From Hysterangium stoloniferum (taxonomy: Eukaryota; Basidiomycota; Agaricomycetes; Hysterangiales; Hysterangiaceae): a DNA stretch of 64,000 bases. A model generated the notes under the pieces. That model had not been told where the DNA came from. It did not search any database and saw only the letters and a list, made by a program, of their open reading frames with translations. Positions 57,109 through 64,000 of the stretch are shown in pieces. The stretch lies in contig WHVD01000050.1 of the NCBI GenBank assembly GCA_015178975.1, forward strand, positions 124,001 to 188,000, in the 5' to 3' direction. How positions within the stretch are numbered: position 1 is the first letter of the stretch; each line of letters starts with the position of its first letter. Made by a program: the position numbers and the translations under genes.

Positions 57109-57410
57109 TACCTCAAGTGCCTGTTCCTATTAGATTATATACACACTGAACTTAGAGTGGTATTAAGTAACAGTTGGAACAATGGTTGGTATTACATAAT
57201 CTAACAGAGTACTCCTCTGCTAGCCTGATGTGAGTACCACCAGCCCCATTGAGGTGGTGTAAGCCTGGCCACCTTACCACATACATAATTACCAACCTGT
57301 GAGAGGCACTGCAAAATATACTTCAAAATATAGTCCAGATGAGCCCACATTATATTTCCATTATTATTTCTATTTTTCTCTCTATTTTATCATACGCATA
57401 TATTTTGTTA
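57109..57410. other. Intergenic, nothing supported
   Basis: No gene or repeat recognised between the Tc1-like element and the solo LTR. Confidence 0.4.
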
Positions 57411-57415
57411 CAACT

Positions 57416-58224
57416 GGACAATCCCGCCGGACTTCGGGCACTAACCCGTACGCCCCCACACGCTACAAGCACCAATTGTCTGTTTATAGGATTTCCCGCC
57501 CGGACTCCGTTACGTCAAGACTCATTACGTTCGACCTCATTACGACACATATCAGTCACCGGACTTCCCCTGGACTCTGTCTCTGTCTATGTCCATCTTC
57601 GTCCCACACATCAGTCACCGGTCCCCGCTTAGAATCCCATCACCGCTCTAATCGAGCCCCGTTCCCGTTTTAGTCAAATGACCTGTCACGATTTAGGACT
57701 CCGCTCCCGCTCCGTTTCCCGTTATGGGTTATGCTTTGTCACGATTCGGACTCTGCTCCGTTCCGTTCCGTTCCTAACACCAATTTGGTGTTTACTATTC
57801 CCGTTTTATGTTTTGTTAGTTTTGTTTCGTTATTACTGGATTTGGTATGTCATGCATTCCACGGTCTATATAAACTGGCAGATGTTGTACATACAATCCA
57901 GTCAGAAAATTAGCTTAGATTCCCCCCAGTAATCTAATAATATTTTCCGCTCTAAAACCTTACTCGATTCACATCACTCGCACTAGTCGGAGCCCATGGG
58001 CTCCGGCGCATCTATCTCTCTCAACCAACTCGACTCACGACCCACGACCTCCGACTTACGACCTACGACCCACGAACCCCGCCTGGACTCCCCGGGATCC
58101 CCATCCGTCCATTTGAAATTGGACAACACGATCTAGCGAGGGCGCAGCCTATAAGCTGAAGCCAAGTCCTACCAGATATCCCGCGGGTTTCTCCGGAGAC
58201 CCGGCCTGTGTGTGTATCCTAACA
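57416..58224 (+). mobile_element. 809-bp Gypsy solo LTR, well preserved
   Basis: Starts TGTTACAACTGG and ends GTGTGTATCCTAACA. Perfect duplication TATTT (57411-57415, 58225-58229). Likely promoter TCTATATAAACTGGC near 57865. Carries GCAGCCTATAAGCTGAAGCC near the 3' end. It still has many CpG sites, unlike the related LTRs at 54.4 and 60.8 kb, so it is younger. Confidence 0.9.
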
Positions 58225-58229
58225 TATTT

Positions 58230-58856
58230 AGTTCGATGGCCTATGCATTTGGTACATTGACTCTTGTGGGCACATACGCACCAGACTTATGTATTCTAGC
58301 ACCAGTAGTTAGAACTCAGACACTTTTTTACCCATAACCACAACTTACCCAGACACTCATTTAGTGTCCTGTAAGTTGTCATTGGGGTATCGTCTCGACT
58401 GTCACAGACGGGCTTTAACTATCCATGCAATCAGAGTTTCGAACTATACTAGTTGAAACTCGAACAGTTATCTCAATCCACACAGACTATATCCACACTA
58501 CTCTGTTATTTAACTCTCTCATTATTCTCTTCAGCACTTGAGCAGTCATTCAGAATTGTACTTCACAGTCGATTCTCCTTTATTCATCTTAGCTCTCTAT
58601 TCTACTTTAGATAGCTAATTCTCTCAACCGTATTGAACTAGACAGTCATACACATTTGGTCTGTATTAGACTTAGATAGTCAATACATTGTCGTGTTGTA
58701 ACTAAACGGTCGATATTCTTCATATATAGAATGGTTAGAACTTCCACCACTCTTCACACAACCTCTCCCATCAACCACTCATTGTTCTGCCACTTGATTT
58801 TTAAGTAGTGCCTTTGTGCCTGATCATGCAGTTCTTTGTTCTCCTGCCACATTCAC
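58230..58856. other. Intergenic, nothing supported
   Basis: Pyrimidine-rich, AGTC-rich sequence with no open frame worth reporting. It could be the leader of a lost element. Confidence 0.4.
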
Positions 58857-59041
58857 CTTGACTACATAAAAGAACCCATATCCTATAGTGATAGAATCAA
58901 TCTTCTCTTTGACTGTTAATCCTTTCCCCACTCTTCCCTAGGGAACCTCACATTCACCTTGTATCCTACTGGTATTTAAAAATAAAGAAAACTTAGTCCT
59001 GTCCATGTTGACTGCATGAGGCTGATACTGACAGCCTTACA
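58857..59041 (+). repeat. Truncated copy of the 368-bp LTR
   Basis: The last 185 bp match the LTR at 10.7 kb with few changes (AACCCATATCCTATAGTGAT, TTCCCTAGGGAACCTCACAT, ending ACAGCCTTACA). The first half is missing. Confidence 0.85.
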
Positions 59042-59224
59042 GGTGTCCCTTATACTGTTGTTCCTTTATTGCCCCCTCATGAATGTTTGCAATTGCCTAC
59101 AAAAGCTAACCCCACACTTACTCCTTCACTACTGCAGCTGACAGGATCTCCTGAACCTCCTTTTTCCTCCTGTGAGTCTCTAGGAAGTCTGATTTCCTCT
59201 ATTCACCCCAAACCAATAGGTATC

Positions 59225-60486
59225 AACCTATCCCATGCTGCCATGGAGGCTGAGCTGACTGTCATTCTGATGAGTGAGAAGGCCAAAGGGCAAGTCTGCA
59301 CATGAAGTAGCTGCTACCACTGGTCATTCTGTCTCTACTATGTCAGAATTCACTCTAAACATTCTTCCTCCCTTTCCAAAGCAGCTGGAGGTTGTCCACA
59401 CAAACTTTCCCCTCTGATACCCATTACATCATCCAACAAATCACTTCCCAAAAGATTGACCATGCCACTCAGGCCTCTAAAGTCTTACAGGATATGAATG
59501 GGGAGTCTATCTCTGCAAGAACAATTCATAGGGAACTCAAGAAAGCTGGAATGAAGGCTGTGGTGAAGAGAAAAAGGCCTAAACTCACAAAAAGGCATAG
59601 AAGGGAGAGGCTGGACTTTGCATTGGCACACAAGAACTGGTCTCTGGAGGAGTGGAAGAGGGTTGTTTAGTTAGTTGAGACTAAAATCAATTGTTTGGGG
59701 TCAGATGGGAGGAAGTGGGTGTGGAAAAAAGCAGGAGAGGGGCTCAGTGATAGGCTGGTTGAGGGCACAGTCAAGTTTGGAGGGGGGAATCTGATGTTGT
59801 GGGGTTGTATGTTCTGGGAAGGACCAGGATATGCCACCAAGATTGATGGGAGGATGGATGCTGAACTTTATGTTAGCATTTTGGAGGATGAACTTCAAGA
59901 ATCTCTCAAGCACTACAAGAAGAAGACTGGGATATTGTCTTTCAGCAAGACAATGATCCCAAACACAAGAACAAGAAAGCCACCAATTGGCTTAATGGCA
60001 GTGATTTTGATGCCATGATATGGCCCCCTCAGTCTGCTGATCTTAATCCAATTGAACACCTTTGGCCCTCAAGAAGAGGCTACTAGAGTATGAAGTGGAG
60101 CCTAGGAGTATTCAGGAGTTATGGGAAAGGGTCCAGACAGAATGGGACAGGATTCCTGATTTTATTTGTCAGAATTTGATAAAGAGTATGCCTAGAAGGA
60201 TTGCAGCTGTTTTGGATGCCAAGGGGAGTTACACCAAGTACTAGATTATATGATTTGTATTGGATTATATATATACCAGGGACAAAACTGTTCCAATGAG
60301 ATTGCATTAGTATTTGATTTATAGTTTGATGACAAATAATGCTTATGTCATAGAATTCTTAGGGTATATAGCCAACATATATGACTACCTAAATTAAAAA
60401 TTTCAGGTCACTTGGACAAGTACTCATTGAGTTATTCAACATTCTTTGACATATAAAAAATCATTGGAACAGTTTTGTCCCCACTG
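59225..60486 (+). mobile_element. Tc1-like transposon, left part lost
   Basis: The right TIR (60279-60486) ends CATTGGAACAGTTTTGTCCCCACTG followed by TA, and its inner edge is GGGACAAAACTGTTCCAATG, the inverse of the end. No left TIR is present. Confidence 0.75.
59240..60244 (+). pseudogene. Tc1-like transposase, frameshifted
   Basis: Helix-turn-helix remnant (AHEVAATTGHSVST), then GMKAVVKRKRPKLTKRHRRE, VETKINCLGSDGRKWVW (first Asp replaced in V-ETK), and GGGNLMLWGCMFWEGPGYAT. After shifts come SADLNPIEHLW (Glu) and NLIKSMPRRIAAVLDAKGSY, ending TKY at 60244. Related to the transposase at 35-36 kb. Confidence 0.82.
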
Positions 60487-60488
60487 TA

Positions 60489-60836
60489 TTGCTTTTGTTT
60501 GCTGCAGACTTGTTGCTTTTGTCTGTGGATGTCTCATAGGCAATTTCCATGCAATGTTCCCAATAATGTGCATCTACATTCTGGGCCTTAAGGTGCATAT
60601 GGAACAATGTCTTTGGTTTGCTGTCTTCACCCTTAGAGACTTCATCTTTGAGGTGGGATGGCAGGCCAGAATAAAACTGATGGTGGAGTGTAGAATCACC
60701 CCATTGACAGCACACTGCTAAATGGTTGAATTGGACAATATAGTCTGTGATACACTGGGTGTCCTTCATGCAAAGGCTTGTGAGGCTATTCTCAGCTTCT
60801 CCAGTCAGGTGGTATGGGCCAAAGTTTGTTTCCAAT
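60489..60836 (-). pseudogene. Gypsy gag fragment
   Basis: Reads METNFGPYHLTGEAENSLTS, QFNHLAVCCQWGDSTLHHQF and YSGLPSHLKDEVSKGED, aligning with the gag at 17.3-17.6 kb. It is open for about 115 residues and is cut by the Tc1-like end at 60488 and by an LTR at 60837. Confidence 0.82.
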
Positions 60837-62120
60837 TGTTAGGGTACGTACATGGCGGGTTTCCGGAGAAACCTGCAGGATATCTGGTAGGACTTGGCTT
60901 CAGCTTATAGGCTGCACCCTTGTGAGATCATGTTGTCCAATTTCAGACAGGTGGATGGGAATCCCAGGGAGTCCGGGTGGGGTTCGTGGGTTGAGGGGTT
61001 GTAGGTTGGAGGTTGTGGGTCGAGGGGTCATAAATCAGAGGTTGTGGGTCGAGGGGTCATAGGTCAGAGGTTGTGGGTCGAGAGGTCAGGGAGTCGAGAT
61101 AAATAAGAGAGATAGATGTGTCAGAGCCCATGGGCTCCAACTAGTGAGAGCGGTGTGATTTAAAAGAGAGTTTAGAGTGGAAAAGGTATTAGATTACTGG
61201 GGGGAATCTAAGCCGATTTTCTGACAGGATTTTATATACAACATCTGCCAGACTATGGAGGATAACCTAAAACTTTAAAAGTTATTTATCCACTAAAGTA
61301 TATATATTTATATTGTTTGTTGTAAAATTAATATTTAATCAAATTCAGTCAATTAGGTATCACTCTGAAGAATGCAAAAATATTAATATTAATTCTATAT
61401 CTGACAAAATTTAGTCAAACAATCATCTGTAGATTATTCTTTTGGAATAAATTGCACAATGGGGATTGGTACCCCAGATAGTTCTGGTTAACTCTCTAAA
61501 CCAACTAAATTTAAATTATATGAAATATATTTGAAAGTTTGCTTGTATACAAGAGAATACATCATAACCCAAAGATTAAGTCATAACCCAAATAATCTTG
61601 TTTAACCCAAATGATCTAGGTTAACCCAAATAATCTAGGTTAACCCAAATAATCTTGTGTAACTATGTCATTTGTGTGTATTTTAAAAAGGCATGCATAT
61701 TTTAAAGATGAAATTTCAGGTAATTAAATATAAACTCATGGAATAAGTTTTCATGGCCAGAAGGAATAGTCTCACTTAGAACATATGAGGATTATTCAGT
61801 AAAATTTTGTATATTCAATAAAGTGTGACCATCCTCCTATATAGACTGTGGAATGAATGACATACCAAATCCAGTAATTATGAAACGAAACTAGCAAAAC
61901 ATAAAACGAGAATAGTAAACACCAAATTTGGTCTTAGGAACAGGACGGAACAGAGCGGAGTCCAAATCATGACAAATCATGAACCATAATGGGAAATGGA
62001 GTGGGGGTGGAGTCCAAATCGTGACAGGTCATTTGACCAAAATGGGAATGGGGCTCAGTTAGAGTGATGACGGGTTTTCTGAGCGGGATCTGGTGACTGA
62101 TGCATGGGATGAGGTCGACT
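60837..62120 (-). repeat. Gypsy LTR (minus) interrupted by a MITE-like element
   Basis: The plus-strand left end is TGTTAGGGTACG. It contains TAGGACTTGGCTTCAGC (60891) and units of GGTTGTGGGTCGAGG (60990-61085). After the insert at 61257-61837 it contains CACCAAATTTGGTC and GACAGGTCATTTGACC. Same family as 57416-58224, more decayed. The right end is not clear. Confidence 0.7.
61257..61837. mobile_element. 581-bp MITE-like element with TAT duplication
   Basis: Starts GGAGGATAACC and ends CATCCTCC, flanked by TAT on both sides (61254-61256, 61838-61840). The uninterrupted LTR at 54.9 kb reads CTATATAG at this point, so the insert boundaries are supported. Contains three to four copies of AACCCAAATAATCT (61587-61660). 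Related to 52022-53012. Confidence 0.75.
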
Positions 62121-62559
62121 GTCAGGGGACAATCTCAAGTTTTCTAAATTCATCCCTGACCTTCCTTAATATAGTCTCATAAGTCAAGGATAAGAGTACC
62201 TTGTTTTTATCACATTTTCAAACTCAGCTGCACCTTTAGTTAGTCACTCGCTAGCCGAGGGTTCTTAGACTTTTCTCTTCGGATTCCCTCTGCTAGGTAA
62301 GTAATAATGTACATTGTATGTATATAATAGATAGGTATAAAACTTACTTTGGATTCCCTCTGCTAGTGCCCCAACTCAGTCATAGTGCAAGTCAGTGTGG
62401 TCTAGAGAGTCGCCCTTACAGAAGAAAAGTCTCACATCGAGTGACCGGAGTCACCGCCGCTATTTTTCGAATCATATTCAAGATCGCGAATTCAAACATT
62501 TATACAGATCTAATCTACTTCGAGTTTACACATGGTCCCCTCCCCTCATTTTTACTATT
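62121..62559. other. Probable LTR/leader of the right-edge Gypsy element
   Basis: CGGATTCCCTCTGCTAG occurs twice (62279 and 62350), 71 bp apart. The LTR end and primer-binding site were not resolved. The gag ATG follows at 62560. Confidence 0.35.
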
Positions 62560-63693
62560 ATGTCGACTTCTATTACTGATCCCCACCAGGTGCTGGAACA
62601 GCACAGTAATGACATTCGAGATCTCCAAGCCTCCCAGAAGCAAAATACGGACCTGTTGCAGCAAATTCTTCAGCAACTCACTGTACAAACACAACCACCA
62701 ACGAATCCTCCACAGCTGCCCACATTACCTACGTCGACCTCTGCTGCCATTTCGACCAACTCAGGCCCGAAGGTTCCATTTCCGAACGCGTATGATGGTG
62801 ATCGATCTGGCAGACGTACCTTCTACAACTCGTGTCTGCTGTACATCAGCATGAATGGGTCGAAGTTCCAGACAGACGAGACAAACGTTCAATGGGTGGT
62901 GTCATTCATGAAGATGGGTTGAGCCACCCTTTTTGCAAATCGGCTCATGAAGTCGTGGAGTCAAGGAGATGCGGTGCCGTCATGGGAGACCTTCATGCGG
63001 ATTCGAGCGCGAGTTCTTTCCAGCTGACGAAGCAGCTACGGCCCGTATCAAGTTAGAAGGAACAACGTACCATCAAGCCCGAAGAACGGTCGACAAGTAC
63101 ACAGATGAGTTTTGCGAACTCGTTGACCTTGCAGGTTACAAAGACGCGTTAGCCATTGTGATGAAATATCGACACGGCCTCTTACCGAATATCCAGACCC
63201 AGGTTGCGACGATGGAGAACTGCCCGAAGGACGACAACGAGCAAGGCTGGTACGATGCCGCTTCCTGCTTCGACCGAAACCAAAATGCAAACGAAATTTT
63301 TCGTTCAGCAGGCATCACAATGCGACCGATCGCACTGAAACCTTCGACGTTCCCTCGCGTCGTTCCCCCACTTCCCCCACATCCTACGTCAACACTACCC
63401 TCCTCTAGGCTGATCGACGTAATGGACGTTGATGTGACCAAAGGCTGGGGTCTTCCCTCAACACTCTGTTTCGAGTGTTGTCAGCCAGGTCATCTCAGTC
63501 GTGACTGCCCTCGAAAACTACAAAGAATCCGCTCCCTACTTACTAGCCTTGATGAAGAGGGACAGGACATGGCCATGGACATCCTTCTTGCAGAAGCGGA
63601 TGTCCGAATTGCCTGTAGTAGGGTGGCCGAAGCAGATGACTCTCCTAGAGGGGCTGACCTACAGCCTGCTTCGGGTTTTCCCAACTGCAGCGA
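62560..63693 (+). pseudogene. Gypsy gag with zinc knuckle, two lesions
   Basis: Starts MSTSITDPHQVLEQHSNDIR with a coiled N-terminus, then KVPFPNAYDGDRSGRRTFYN. A TGA at about 62920 and a frameshift near 62995 lead to FEREFFPADEAATARIKLEG. It then reads YTDEFCELVDLAGYKD and a zinc knuckle CFECCQPGHLSRDC (CX2CX4HX4C). A different Gypsy lineage from the element at 17 kb. Confidence 0.82.
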
Positions 63694-64000
63694 GTGAAGG
63701 GTATGCCCTCGCTGCCACTTTCAAATAGATTCAGTGTCCTCTCTGTTGATGATGTATGTACAGTTAATACATCAGAAGTTGAACCTCTGTTGAGTGAGGA
63801 CACTGGAATTCAAGTCATACCTAATCCACCCAAGTCTCCCTCAGTCCATTCACATCGTAGAAGACCAGTTTGGGAACGTCGTCTTCCAAAATCTCTCATT
63901 ATTGCCTCAATGGCAACTGCGAAATAATTACACCTAAAAGTCGAGCTCCAAACAACTGACACTGGTCTTCTCCAATCGACTCGTGCATTGGTTGATTGTG
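63694..64000 (+). pseudogene. Gypsy gag-pol junction and start of protease, runs off the right edge
   Basis: Overlaps the end of gag: LPLSNRFSVLSVDDVCTVNT, with a stop TAA at 63925-63927 in the same frame as the following HLKVELQTTDTGLLQSTRAL. VDCG at the very end sits where the protease active site D-S-G begins. Pol continues outside the window. Confidence 0.65.

Noticed and set aside
60461-60488. Reading the minus-strand gag ORF to its stop inside 60461-60488
   Set aside because: The last codons lie in the Tc1-like terminus, so the true gag fragment ends at about 60489.

Overview
The window looks like a repeat-rich segment of a mushroom-type basidiomycete (Agaricomycetes). Genes are interrupted by many 45-60 bp GT-AG introns. 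The element families are typical of these fungi: chromodomain Gypsy and Copia LTR elements, Tc1-like DD34E transposons, and a pogo-like element with a CENP-B-type helix-turn-helix. There is also an allantoate-permease-type transporter and a large Q/G/E-rich protein. I estimate that well over half of the window is transposable-element sequence, much of it nested. Host genes sit as islands.

Layout: 1-3.3 kb, decayed Copia element (minus strand, continues off the left edge). 3.4-3.8 kb, 19-bp minisatellite. 4.2-8.6 kb, copy A of a duplicated segment carrying an intact 12-exon MFS transporter. 9.3-10.1 kb, small spliced unknown gene and a Gypsy integrase fragment. 10.1-23.5 kb, decayed chromodomain Gypsy element whose 5' LTR was split by a Tc1-like transposon. 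That transposon was itself hit by a young, pol-less LTR element (368-bp LTRs identical by eye) and by a solo LTR. 23.96-25.1 kb, a miniature LTR element (TRIM). 25.2-31.8 kb, copy B of the duplicated segment with a second intact MFS gene; its upstream flank holds a complete pogo-like transposon with a spliced transposase. 32-36.4 kb, LTR debris and a broken Tc1-like element. 38.1-41.5 kb, the clearest single-copy host gene, a GC-rich two-exon gene for about 1,073 residues. 42.9 kb, an isolated NTPase P-loop exon. 43.5-46.2 kb, nested solo LTRs and a second TRIM. 46.4-47.4 kb, an intact six-exon sulfotransferase-family gene. 49.1-50.3 kb, a methyltransferase pseudogene. 52-64 kb, MITE-like palindromes, a Copia remnant, solo LTRs, two degenerate Tc1-like elements, and the gag and start of protease of another Gypsy element at the right edge.

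Genes that look functional after intron removal are the two MFS transporters, the pogo transposase, the 1,073-residue protein and the sulfotransferase-like protein. The antisense cysteine-rich gene of the Gypsy element and the small gene at 9.3 kb are plausible. No operon logic applies. The main story is layered insertion, which can be ordered by target-site duplications and, for the pogo element, by an empty site in the paralogous copy.
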